Counted from the first letter of the stretch, positions 6,558 through 13,762 are shown. The stretch is 14,310 nt of DNA from JBDTGE01 sp050742975 (GCA_050742975.1 JBOGDQ010000015.1:1-14310), one strand, 5' to 3'. Numbers and translations are program-made. Notes: a model not told the origin generated them from the sequence alone.

Positions 6558-7979
6558 CTAGCGCAGATGCACGTAGTCGTAGTCGAACGGCTGGCCGTTT
6601 ATGCCCTGCCGCGGCGGTGCTATCCACGCGGCAATCTTCCCGCGTTCGCGCACCGGCTGCATCAACGAACGCACGTGCGTCTTGTCGACGGCGGTCGGCA
6701 GCCACTCGCCGTGCCGGACCGCCCAGGCGTCCGCGCTGAGCTTCGTCCCGTCCGGCGCCGCCTCGATGGCGGCGAAGGCACCGACCTTGCGGTTGAACGC
6801 CACGCTCGGCAGGGCCAGGCGCGCCCCGATGCCGGCCTGGTCGAGAATCTTGTTCCACCTGTTCACGCCGCTCTGGCAGTCGGCGATGTACTCGCGGCGC
6901 AGGTCGGTGTTCAGCCCTACCAGCGCGGAGACCTCGGCCTGCGAGATGGCGCCGTCGTCGTCGAGCGAATCGACCATGATCGAGTCGTCGCCGAGCCGGT
7001 GGTCGTCCTTGCGCCGCTCCTCCATCCAACGCCCCTTGAGCCCGGCCGTGTAGTAGTTCGCGACGTTCGTCGACGTCTCCGACCCGAACAGGTCGAGCGA
7101 GACCGAGTAATGGAAGTTCAGGTACTTCTGGATGACGTCGAGAGGGATGCCGCCACGCGCCGCGACCTCCGCTGAGTCGTGCTCGGTCATCAGCTCGGCG
7201 GTGCGCTGCACGACCCGGTCGATCCCGGTCGTGCCCACCATCATGTGGTGTGCCTCCTCCTTGAGCATGAACTCGCAGGTGCGTGACAGCGGATCGAAGG
7301 CGGACTCCTTCAGCGTGCCGAGCTGGTACTTGCCGTCACGGTCGGTGAAGTAGGTGAACATGAAGAACGACAGCCAGTCCGGGGTTTCCTCGTTGAACGC
7401 GCCGAGGATGCGGGGCGCGTCCTCGCTGCCGGAGTTGCGGTGCAGCAACTCCTCGGCCTCCTCGCGTCCCTCGCGCCCGAAGTGCGCATGCAGCAGGTAC
7501 ACCATCGCCCACAGGTGCCGGCCCTCCTCGACGTTCACCTGGAACAGGTTGCGCAGGTCGTACAGGGACGGCGCGGTAGCGCCGAGGTTGCGCTGCTGCT
7601 CGACGCTCGCCGGTTCGGTGTCGCCCTGGATCACGATCAGGCGCTGCAGGTCCGCGCGGTACTCACCGGGCACCTTCTGCCAGGCCGGTTCGCCCTTGTG
7701 CTCACCGAACGCGATCTGCCGGTCCCGGTCGCGCTCGGCGAGGAAGATGCCCCACCGGTAGTCCTTCATCGCGACGTGCCCGAAGTGGGCCCAGCCCTCG
7801 CGGCCGACGTTGACCGCGGTGCGCAGGTACACGTCCTCGGTCGGTAGCGTCGGGCCCATCGACTCCCACCAGTTCAGGAAGTTCGGCTGCCACGACTCCA
7901 GCGCCCGCTGCAGGCGCCGGTCCTCGTGCAGGTCGACGTTGTTCGGGATCTTCTCGGTGTAGTCCGCCGTGGTGGTCAT
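6558..7979 (-). CDS. boxB: Benzoyl-CoA 2,3-epoxidase, oxygenase subunit BoxB
   Basis: This 473-residue protein matches BoxB in length and fold. BoxB is a soluble ferritin-like di-iron oxygenase that, with electrons from the reductase BoxA, converts benzoyl-CoA to its 2,3-epoxide. A di-iron ligand set is visible: Glu122, Glu152 and His155 (VEEGRHLW), Asp213 (YFTDRDGKYQL), and Glu242 and His245 (LKEEAHHMM). The spacing between them agrees with the set I recall for characterised BoxB. The N-terminus (KIPNNVDL...RALESWQPNFLNWWESMGP) and the C-terminus (INGQPFDYDYVHLR) also look like the family. The start lies 4 nt after the boxC stop, so translation is closely linked, with GGAAG upstream as a modest ribosome site. 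BoxA is not in the window, so the electron donor must be encoded elsewhere or be a different reductase. Confidence 0.95.
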   Translation of the reverse strand: MTTTADYTEKIPNNVDLHEDRRLQRALESWQPNFLNWWESMGPTLPTEDVYLRTAVNVGREGWAHFGHVAMKDYRWGIFLAERDRDRQIAFGEHKGEPAWQKVPGEYRADLQRLIVIQGDTEPASVEQQRNLGATAPSLYDLRNLFQVNVEEGRHLWAMVYLLHAHFGREGREEAEELLHRNSGSEDAPRILGAFNEETPDWLSFFMFTYFTDRDGKYQLGTLKESAFDPLSRTCEFMLKEEAHHMMVGTTGIDRVVQRTAELMTEHDSAEVAARGGIPLDVIQKYLNFHYSVSLDLFGSETSTNVANYYTAGLKGRWMEERRKDDHRLGDDSIMVDSLDDDGAISQAEVSALVGLNTDLRREYIADCQSGVNRWNKILDQAGIGARLALPSVAFNRKVGAFAAIEAAPDGTKLSADAWAVRHGEWLPTAVDKTHVRSLMQPVRERGKIAAWIAPPRQGINGQPFDYDYVHLR

Positions 7980-7983
7980 GAGC

Positions 7984-9705
7984 TCACACCCGCTTCCGGT
8001 CGAAGGTGGGGCGTTGCCCGGTGCCGAACCTGCGCAGCGCGCCGTCCGGACCGGATGCGTTGGGGCGGTTGAAGATCCAGTTCTGCCAGGCGGTCAGCCG
8101 GCCGAAGATCTTGGTCTCCATCGTCTCCGGCCCGGCGAAGCGGTAGTTCGCCTCCAGGCCGGTCAGCGCGTCCGGGCTGAAGCTGGAGCGCTCCTCGATC
8201 GCGATGCGGACCTCCTCGTCCCAGTCGAGATCGTCCGGCGCGAACGTGACCAGGCCCAGCGCGGCGGCAGCCTCGGCCTCGAGCGGCTCGTCCGACCGGG
8301 CCCGAACCGCGTCCACGGCGGGCGAATCGTCGAGGAAGCGGGTCTGCAGGCGGGTCAGACCGTTGCCCATCAGCAGCGGCCCGAAGTTCATCGCGCCCGC
8401 AGTGATCGCGGCCGGGGTGGCGTCGGGATCGACGTCCTCGAAGACGCCGATCAGCTGGAACGAGCGGTCAGCGGCGAGAGCCACTTCGAGCAGCGAGCCG
8501 GCGAAGCAGCTGCCGGGCTCGATCAGCGCGATCAGGCTACGGCTCGTGACGTCGAGGCGTTTCAACGTCCGCTTGAGGTAGTGCACGATCTCGTTCACCA
8601 GCCAGTCGTCGGCGTTGTCCAACAGCAGCTGGTCGTAGCCGAGCACGCGGTGTGCGTCGCCAATCGTCCGGAACACCCAGGTGCCCAGCTCGGTCTCGTT
8701 GGTGCGCAGGTCCAGGATCAGGTCGTCCAGCTCGCGGGTCAGCGCCAGCGTCCAGAAATCGGCACCCTGCGCGTGGATCGCGTCGACGTCGGCCGGTGCA
8801 GTGTCGTCCGGTGCGGCGACCGTGATCTCCACCAGGCCACTCTCGCGGGCCAGCTTCGCCGACACGCACCGGTAGCTGATCGTGTCGGCGCTGCGGGTCT
8901 TGTCCAGTGGCGGCAGCGCGATGCCCGCCGACTCCGGGCGCGTCGAACGTGCCGCGAGCTCCGCGGCGCGGGCGGCGACCGTCTCGTCCCACTTGGGCCG
9001 CGGTACGGCCTCGTCGATCAGACGCCAGTCGACGGCCTTCTTCCCGCCGATGCCTTCGGACTTGGTGGAGAAGTAGTCGGCCCGGTCGCGGCGAACGTGC
9101 CGCTTGTCGACGACCCGGGTCAGCCCGCCGGTACCGGGCAGGACGCCCAGCAGCGGCAGCTCCGGCAAGGACACGGCCGACGAGCGGTCGTCCACGAGCA
9201 TGATGTGCTCGCAGGCCAGGGCCAGCTCGTAGCCACCGCCGGAGGCCGTGCCGTTCAGCGCGGCCAGGTAGATCTGCCCGGAGTTCGCGCTCGCGTCCTC
9301 GATCCCGTTGCGGGTCTCGTTGGTGAACTTGCAGAAGTTCACCTTCCACGAATGGGTGGAACCGGCGAGCATGCGGATGTTCGCACCGGCGCTGAAGATC
9401 TTGTCCTTACCGCTCGTCATGACCACGGTGCGGACCTCGGGGTGCTCGAAGCGCAGCCGCTGCACCGCGTCGTAGAGCTCGATGTCCACACCGAGGTCGT
9501 ACGAGTTCAGCTTGAGCTCGTAGCCCGGGACCAGCCCGCCCTGCTCGTCGACATCCATCGACAGCGTCGCGATCGGGCCGTCGAACGCGAGCCGCCAGTG
9601 CCGGTACGTCTCGGGCGCAACGCGGAACTCGACGTGCTCCACTGCATCGTCCGTGGGTGCGGTGTCGTTCGTGGGTGCTTGGGTGTGCGTGGCCACGCTG
9701 GTCAT
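7984..9705 (-). CDS. boxC: 2,3-epoxybenzoyl-CoA dihydrolase (benzoyl-CoA-dihydrodiol lyase) BoxC
   Basis: This 573-residue protein is of the size of BoxC, a tandem crotonase-fold enzyme. The N-terminal crotonase domain is clear: SGKDKIFSAGANI at 98-110 (oxyanion-hole region), NGTASGGGYELALAC at 151-165, and LPELPLLGVLPGTGG at 180-194. The second half contains a more diverged crotonase-like domain (LIEPGSCFAGSLLEVALAADRSFQL). BoxC hydrolytically opens the ring of 2,3-epoxybenzoyl-CoA, giving 3,4-didehydroadipyl-CoA semialdehyde and formate. This is the first gene of the operon and is divergent from the PaaX-family gene. The ATG at 9705 has a strong AGGAGG site 7 nt upstream. The first 25 residues are Thr/Ala/Asp-rich and probably flexible. 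Confidence 0.95.
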   Translation of the reverse strand: MTSVATHTQAPTNDTAPTDDAVEHVEFRVAPETYRHWRLAFDGPIATLSMDVDEQGGLVPGYELKLNSYDLGVDIELYDAVQRLRFEHPEVRTVVMTSGKDKIFSAGANIRMLAGSTHSWKVNFCKFTNETRNGIEDASANSGQIYLAALNGTASGGGYELALACEHIMLVDDRSSAVSLPELPLLGVLPGTGGLTRVVDKRHVRRDRADYFSTKSEGIGGKKAVDWRLIDEAVPRPKWDETVAARAAELAARSTRPESAGIALPPLDKTRSADTISYRCVSAKLARESGLVEITVAAPDDTAPADVDAIHAQGADFWTLALTRELDDLILDLRTNETELGTWVFRTIGDAHRVLGYDQLLLDNADDWLVNEIVHYLKRTLKRLDVTSRSLIALIEPGSCFAGSLLEVALAADRSFQLIGVFEDVDPDATPAAITAGAMNFGPLLMGNGLTRLQTRFLDDSPAVDAVRARSDEPLEAEAAAALGLVTFAPDDLDWDEEVRIAIEERSSFSPDALTGLEANYRFAGPETMETKIFGRLTAWQNWIFNRPNASGPDGALRRFGTGQRPTFDRKRV

Positions 9706-9712
9706 GAGTCAG

Positions 9713-9718
9713 CCTCCT
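9713..9718 (-). promoter_or_regulatory. Ribosome binding site of boxC
   Basis: AGGAGG on the minus strand lies 7 nt before the boxC ATG. It is the strongest ribosome site seen in the window and fixes this start. Confidence 0.85.
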
Positions 9719-9742
9719 GCCGATGGACCGCCGTCTTGCGAC

Positions 9743-9787
9743 TATTCTCTACAATTCAACCGCATGCCGTCAAGGTCTCGTAGAATA
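9743..9787. promoter_or_regulatory. Candidate PaaX-type operator in the divergent boxC-paaX promoter region
   Basis: TATTCT (9743-9748) and AGAATA (9782-9787) form an inverted pair 33 bp apart, centred at 9765. A small GCATGC palindrome (9762-9767) lies almost at the same centre. An inner ATTC (9754-9757) faces GAAT (9783-9786) with 25 bp between. Widely spaced ATTC/GAAT half-sites are reminiscent of the PaaX box known from E. coli (TGATTC, spacer of about 27, GAATCA). The region is markedly AT-rich against its surroundings. It overlaps the boxC -10 element and a possible -10 (TAGAAT, 9781-9786) for the PaaX-family gene. Confidence 0.45.
9746..9773 (-). promoter_or_regulatory. Candidate sigma70-type promoter of the box operon
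   Basis: On the minus strand TTGACG (9773-9768) is followed after 16 nt by TAGAGA (9751-9746). The -10 lies about 40 nt upstream of the boxC ATG. The two hexamers fit a housekeeping actinobacterial promoter and fall inside the dyad described for PaaX, consistent with repression by occlusion. Confidence 0.5.
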
Positions 9788-9842
9788 TTGTGAAACCGCG
9801 CCGCAGCCGTTCCAGTAGCATGCGAGGACGGTCGGGGTGCCC

Positions 9843-9852
9843 GGAGAAAGGA
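9843..9852 (+). promoter_or_regulatory. Ribosome binding site that sets the start of the PaaX-family gene
   Basis: GGAGAAAGGA ends 5 nt before the ATG at 9858. An upstream in-frame GTG at 9837 overlaps this site's approach and has no ribosome site of its own, so the ATG at 9858 is preferred. Confidence 0.7.
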
Positions 9853-9857
9853 CGTCG

Positions 9858-10706
9858 ATGTCCGACGGCGAGCCGGTCATGGCCGAACTCAGCATGTCCA
9901 GACGGCACGCGGCCGGCACCGAGAGCGCCCGCGGCCTGCTGTTCACCGTCCTCGGCGAGTTCGTACTTCCGCACGGCGGCGTGGCCTGGACGTCCGCGTT
10001 CATCGAGGTGTTCGGCCGACTCGGGGTGGAGGAGAAGGCGACCCGTCAGGCGCTGATGCGCACCGCCGCGGACGGCTGGCTGTCCGCCGAGCGGATCGGC
10101 CGGCGTACCCGCTGGCGGCTGACCGACAGCGCCGAGCGGCTGCTGACCGAAGGCACCGAGCGGATCTACGGGTTCACCGGCTCGGCTCCGGAGTGGGACG
10201 GGCGATGGCTGCTCGTCATGGCGCGCGTGCCCGAGACCGACCGGCCGTCGCGGCACGTGCTGCGTACCCGGCTGAGTGGGGCCGGGTTCGGCAGCCCGTC
10301 GGCCGGCGTCTGGATCAGCACGCACACCGATCGCATTGCGGAGGCCGAGCGGGTTCTTGCCGAGGCCGGCATGCTGGACGAGGCACGCATCTTCGTCGCC
10401 GAGCACGCCGGCGGCGATCTGGACGCGATGGTCCGGCAGGCCTGGGACCTCGACGCGATCGAGCAGAGCTACCACGAGTTCATGGCTGACTTCGCGACCC
10501 CGAACCCGCCCGATGTCCTGGCCCGGCTCGTCGGCATCGTCCACGCCTGGCGCCGCTTTCCGTGGATCGATCCCACCCTGCCGCGCGAGCTGCTGCCCGC
10601 GCACTGGAGCGGCACCAAGGCGGTCAAGTTGTTCCAGCGCCGCCATGCCCGCTGGGCGGCGGACGCGATCGCCGAGTGGGTGCGGCTCAACGACACCGGC
10701 GGCTGA
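9858..10706 (+). CDS. PaaX-family transcriptional repressor, divergent from the box operon
   Basis: From the ATG at 9858 the protein has 282 residues, the usual PaaX size. The N-terminal winged-helix domain (about residues 20-95) contains LLFTVLGEFVLPHGG, KATRQALMRTAADGWL and GRRTRWRLTDSAERLL. The middle Cas2-like part contains WDGRWLLVMARVPETDR and GFGSPSAGVWIS. The C-terminal domain contains FPWIDPTLPRELLPAHWSG, a strong PaaX signature. The founding member represses phenylacetate degradation and is released by phenylacetyl-CoA. Here the divergent position suggests control of boxC-boxB-ligase, with an aryl-CoA such as benzoyl-CoA as the natural inducer candidate; this is inference. A GTG start at 9837 would add 7 residues. 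Self-repression is likely if the shared dyad is the operator. Confidence 0.9.
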   Translation: MSDGEPVMAELSMSRRHAAGTESARGLLFTVLGEFVLPHGGVAWTSAFIEVFGRLGVEEKATRQALMRTAADGWLSAERIGRRTRWRLTDSAERLLTEGTERIYGFTGSAPEWDGRWLLVMARVPETDRPSRHVLRTRLSGAGFGSPSAGVWISTHTDRIAEAERVLAEAGMLDEARIFVAEHAGGDLDAMVRQAWDLDAIEQSYHEFMADFATPNPPDVLARLVGIVHAWRRFPWIDPTLPRELLPAHWSGTKAVKLFQRRHARWAADAIAEWVRLNDTGG

Positions 10707-10742
10707 GCCCGGACTACGGTCGATCCAGTGACCAATGCCCAC

Positions 10743-10747
10743 GGAGG
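10743..10747 (+). promoter_or_regulatory. Ribosome binding site of the DksA/TraR-like gene
   Basis: GGAGG lies 5 nt before the ATG at 10753. It rules out the in-frame ATG at 10735, which lies upstream of the site. Confidence 0.75.
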
Positions 10748-10752
10748 ATCAG

Positions 10753-11091
10753 ATGGACGAGAACCGAGCACGGCAGCTGCTGCAGGGACAACGCGAGGAG
10801 GTGCAGCGGCTGCTCGGCGACGCTTCCGTGGCCGGCGAGCAGGACCGCGCGGCCGAGCAGGAGACGGGCGACTCCGCCGACCCGGGCCCGGCTCTCGCCG
10901 CCGAGGGCGTAGACGATGCTGTCGCGGCCGGGCTGCGCGAGCGCCTGGCCGCGATCGACCGCGCCGAGAAGCGCCTGGCCGACGGGACCTACGGATTGTC
11001 GATCCGCAGCGGCGACCCGATTCCGGACGAGCGGCTCGAGTTCGACCCGGCCGCCGAGCTCACCGTCGAGGAGGCCGCCCAGTCCCGGTAG
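10753..11091 (+). CDS. DksA/TraR-like small protein lacking the zinc-finger cysteines
   Basis: From the ATG at 10753 the product has 112 residues. It has a charged helical N-terminal part and the family C-terminal signature LRERLAAIDRAEKRLADGTYG, then GDPIPDERLEFDPAAE. In canonical members the motif GTYGxCxxC...RLxAxPxAxxCxxC binds one zinc. Here the four cysteine positions are Ser83, Ser86, Thr104 and Glu107, and the protein contains no cysteine at all. DksA/TraR proteins bind RNA polymerase through its secondary channel; zinc-free actinobacterial relatives exist, but the role of this one is unknown. It follows the PaaX-family gene by 46 nt on the same strand and is convergent with the HelR gene. 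It may be co-transcribed with the regulator or have its own promoter. Confidence 0.85.
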   Translation: MDENRARQLLQGQREEVQRLLGDASVAGEQDRAAEQETGDSADPGPALAAEGVDDAVAAGLRERLAAIDRAEKRLADGTYGLSIRSGDPIPDERLEFDPAAELTVEEAAQSR

Positions 11092-11138
11092 GACGCTAGC
11101 TGCTCAGCTCGGTTGCGGGACGTGGGTTCGGTTGCGGA

Positions 11139-11168
11139 CGGGACCTGGTCGGGTCAGGTCGGGTCCCG
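11139..11168. terminator. Overlapping inverted repeats between two convergent genes, weak terminator candidate
   Basis: CGGGACC (11139-11145) pairs with GGTCCCG (11162-11168). Nested inside, GACCTG (11142-11147) pairs with CAGGTC (11155-11160) around a 7-nt loop. The two stems share bases and are mutually exclusive. They sit in the 149-bp gap between the DksA-like gene and the end of the HelR gene, where a bidirectional terminator is expected. No T-run follows on either strand. The rest of the gap is low-complexity GGTCGGGTC-like sequence. Confidence 0.35.
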
Positions 11169-11240
11169 GGGGGTCCGATGCGGGACTCCGCCGGACACGA
11201 CGCAGTGCCGCCGCGTGCGGTCAACGCCGCCGATGCGGTA

Positions 11241-13508
11241 CTACGGCGTCGGCCACATCCCCGCGGGCAGGGCGTCGTGATGGACGACGTGCAGTCGTTG
11301 GGTCGGCCGGGTCAGCGCTACGTACAGGTCGTTCAGCCCTCGCGCAGACTCCGCGACGATGGCGGCGGGCTCGACCAGCACGACCGTGTCGAACTCGAGG
11401 CCCTTCGCGGCCGCGACGGTCAGCACCGAGACCGGCGATCCCAGCGCGTCGGAGTCCGCGGTGACCACACCGTCAGGCAGCGCCGAACGTATCGCTGCGG
11501 TAACGGCATCGTGGCCCGACCTGGGCGTGATCACCGCAACCGTGCCGCCGTCTGCGAGGCGCCACTCCTGCTCGACGACCCGGGCCAACGCGGTCGACGC
11601 GAACACCTCGCCGGCGACGGCGGTGAACTGCGGCTCGTGCTTGCCCACCCGGGCCGAGGTGGGCGCCTGCACCGACGAGCCAGCGGCGGCGAGCACCGCG
11701 GCGGCCAGGTCCATCACCTGCTCGGGCGTGCGGTAGTTGACGGTCAGCTCGGCCTGGCGCCACCGGTCCGCGACGTGCGGTGCCAGGACGTCGGCCCACG
11801 CGCTGGCACCGGCCGCTGAACTGGTCTGGGCGACGTCGCCGACGACCGTGAACGAGCGCGTCGGACACCGGCGCATCAGCAACCGCCAGACCATCGGCGA
11901 CAGCTCCTGCGCCTCGTCGATCACGACATGGCCGAAGGACCAGCCGCGGTCGGCGCCCGCCCGCTCGGCCACACCGCCGAGCGATTCGTCAGCCAGGTAC
12001 CGGCCGGCGAGGTCCTCCGCCGTCGAGAAGTCGGCGCCGCCGAACGTGTCCTGCACCTGACGCGCGTACTCCACCTCGAGACGACGCTCGGCCGCGATCC
12101 GCGCCTGGGCCGCCTGCGCCGCGCTGTCGTCGTGCCCCAGCAACTCGGCCGCCTCATCGAGCAGCGGTACGTCGGCCGGCGTCCACGGCGCGCGGCGCTC
12201 GCGACGCAGCAGGGCACGCTCCTCGCGGGTCAGCTGGTGGCCGGCCTCGGCCAGCCGCTCGGGGTTGGCGAACAGGTCGCGCAGCAGCCGCTCGGGGCCG
12301 ATCGGCGCCCAGCACCAGTTCACCTCGCGCCGCACGTCGACCGACCCGTACAGCTCGGCCAGCAGGCTCGCGCGGGCCTCGTCGTCGACGTCGATGCCGC
12401 GCGCCTCGGCGAGCGCGCGAACGAGCCGGCGCATAACCTCCGCGACGAACGTCTTGCGCGCAACGTTGTGCGGCGCCCGGGTGCGCCGGGCGTGCTCACG
12501 CGCTTCGCGGATGAATCGGGGCTGCAACTGGATCGTCGTGCCTTCGACGTCGACCGGCCGACCGGCCGAGAGGGTGCGCTGCCGCCGCTTCACCGCCTCG
12601 GCGATCACGCCGGCCATCCGCACATCGCCTTTGAGCGCGACGACGTTCCCCGCCTCGACCACGGTGGCGACGACTCCCGGGTACAGCTCGCCGGGCGTGC
12701 GCATGAGCACCGCATCGGCCTCGCCCAGCGCGGGCAGCACCTGGTCGATGTAGCGCAGGAAGACGCGGTTCGGCCCGACCAGCAGCACACCCGAGCGCGC
12801 GATGCGCTCCCGGTTCGCGTAGAGCAGGAACGCGGTCCGGTGCAGCGCCACGGCGGTCTTGCCGGTTCCCGGACCACCCTGGACGACGAGGACGCCCGGC
12901 AGCGGCGCGCGGATGACCCGGTCCTGGTCCGCCTGGATGGTCGCGACGATGTCGCGCATGTGCGCGCTGCGGGCAGCGTCCAGGCTGGCGAACAGTGCGC
13001 CCTCGCCGACCACGACGCGACTGCCTTCGACGCCGGACGTCTCGAACCCGGCGAGATCGAGCACCTCGTCCTGCACCCCGGTGACCCGACGGGCGGCGGT
13101 GGAGATCTGCCGGCGACGCAGTACCTCATCCGGACGGGCCGACGTGGCCTGGTAGAACGGCTCGGCGGCCGGCGCGCGCCAGTCGACGAGCAGCTCCTGT
13201 CGCGCGTCGTCGGACATCCCGATCCGCCCGATGTAGCGGCGCGTGGCGTCGGCGAGATCGAGACGTCCGAAGCAGAGCCGCTCCTCGACGCTCTGCAACG
13301 TCCGCACCCGCTGCGAGTACAGCCGCATGAACGCGTCGCGCTCGGCCCGCGAGCCGGGCGTCCCGGCGGTCATGCCGCGCGCCGTGCGATTCAGGGTCGC
13401 GGTCGCCCGCTCGAGCAGCTCATCCAGTTGCCGGTACAGGCGGCTGACGTGCACCTGCTCGACTGCGATCTCTGCTGCCTCGATTTCCGCGCCCGCCGAT
13501 TCGGACAT
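11241..13508 (-). CDS. helR: HelD/HelR-type UvrD-family ATPase acting on RNA polymerase
   Basis: This 755-residue superfamily 1 ATPase has the motifs in order: Walker A GGPGTGKT (211-218), Walker B DEAQ (531-534), GDVAQ (557-561), NYRTP (591-595), KGLEFD (702-707) and YVALTRP (729-735). A charged helical N-terminal arm (residues 1-75) and the early segment RIGMSDDARQELLVDWRAPAAEPFYQA, with a long insert between Walker A and B, are typical of HelD rather than of DNA helicases UvrD or PcrA. HelD proteins pull RNA polymerase off stalled complexes; actinobacterial HelR also displaces rifamycins from the enzyme. That activity here is inferred from family membership. The ATG at 13508 has a poor ribosome site. 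A strong GAGGAG lies 48-54 nt upstream (13555-13560) in an open frame without a standard start codon next to it. Confidence 0.88.
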   Translation of the reverse strand: MSESAGAEIEAAEIAVEQVHVSRLYRQLDELLERATATLNRTARGMTAGTPGSRAERDAFMRLYSQRVRTLQSVEERLCFGRLDLADATRRYIGRIGMSDDARQELLVDWRAPAAEPFYQATSARPDEVLRRRQISTAARRVTGVQDEVLDLAGFETSGVEGSRVVVGEGALFASLDAARSAHMRDIVATIQADQDRVIRAPLPGVLVVQGGPGTGKTAVALHRTAFLLYANRERIARSGVLLVGPNRVFLRYIDQVLPALGEADAVLMRTPGELYPGVVATVVEAGNVVALKGDVRMAGVIAEAVKRRQRTLSAGRPVDVEGTTIQLQPRFIREAREHARRTRAPHNVARKTFVAEVMRRLVRALAEARGIDVDDEARASLLAELYGSVDVRREVNWCWAPIGPERLLRDLFANPERLAEAGHQLTREERALLRRERRAPWTPADVPLLDEAAELLGHDDSAAQAAQARIAAERRLEVEYARQVQDTFGGADFSTAEDLAGRYLADESLGGVAERAGADRGWSFGHVVIDEAQELSPMVWRLLMRRCPTRSFTVVGDVAQTSSAAGASAWADVLAPHVADRWRQAELTVNYRTPEQVMDLAAAVLAAAGSSVQAPTSARVGKHEPQFTAVAGEVFASTALARVVEQEWRLADGGTVAVITPRSGHDAVTAAIRSALPDGVVTADSDALGSPVSVLTVAAAKGLEFDTVVLVEPAAIVAESARGLNDLYVALTRPTQRLHVVHHDALPAGMWPTP

Positions 13509-13746
13509 GTCCGGATCGCCTGCTGAGCTGGGAACTACGTCAGCGATGATGGTCTCCTCGGAAGGCAGGCTTCAGGTTATCGGGCGGCAGTGTCAGGCCG
13601 GCTGGGCGGTTCGGCCGGGTCGGCTCGCGTTGCCGTGTCACCTCTCGCTTGGCTCTCGGTGTCGCTCGGGTCGCCGTTTCGTGTCCGGCTCGCCTGCCGA
13701 CATTGCCTTGCGAAAGGCTTGCAAGTGTCCGATGGCTGCGGTAGTA
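13509..13746. other. Intergenic region upstream of the HelR gene
   Basis: About 240 bp without a supported gene, between divergent genes. It holds GAGGAG on the minus strand (13555-13560) and a small hairpin GCCTT-GCGA-AAGGC (13705-13718). No match to the 19-bp rifamycin-associated element known upstream of some helR genes (GGGGCTTGCGGCAAGCCCC) was seen; only short CTTGC/GCAAG fragments occur at 13707-13725. Confidence 0.6.
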
Positions 13747-13762
13747 GCATACGTATGTTCGA
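13747..13762 (+). promoter_or_regulatory. Partly decayed LexA (SOS) box overlapping a start codon
   Basis: GCATACGTATGTTCGA aligns with the actinobacterial LexA consensus TCGAAC-N4-GTTCGA. The right half is perfect and the left half matches at 3 of 6 positions with the correct 4-bp spacing. The ATG at 13755 lies inside it. Genes of the 13E12/HNH repeat family in mycobacteria are known to have LexA boxes, which supports the reading. Confidence 0.45.

Noticed and set aside
7969..9783. Long plus-strand open frame (604 codons) opposite boxC
   Set aside because: It lies antisense to boxC, has the arginine/glycine/valine-rich composition of a GC-bias shadow frame and shows no domain motif.
9837..9857. 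GTG at 9837 as the start of the PaaX-family gene
   Set aside because: The GGAGAAAGGA ribosome site lies downstream of it and points to the ATG at 9858.
9756..10742. Minus-strand open frame of 328 codons opposite the PaaX-family gene
   Set aside because: Shadow frame; the plus-strand product has clear PaaX signatures and a ribosome site.
11928..13526. Long plus-strand open frame (532 codons) opposite the HelR gene
   Set aside because: Antisense shadow of a gene with intact motifs; composition is typical of the opposite strand in GC-rich DNA.
13701..13725. Possible rifamycin-associated element upstream of the HelR gene
   Set aside because: Only CTTGC and GCAAG fragments are present at the wrong spacing; the 19-bp palindrome is not there.
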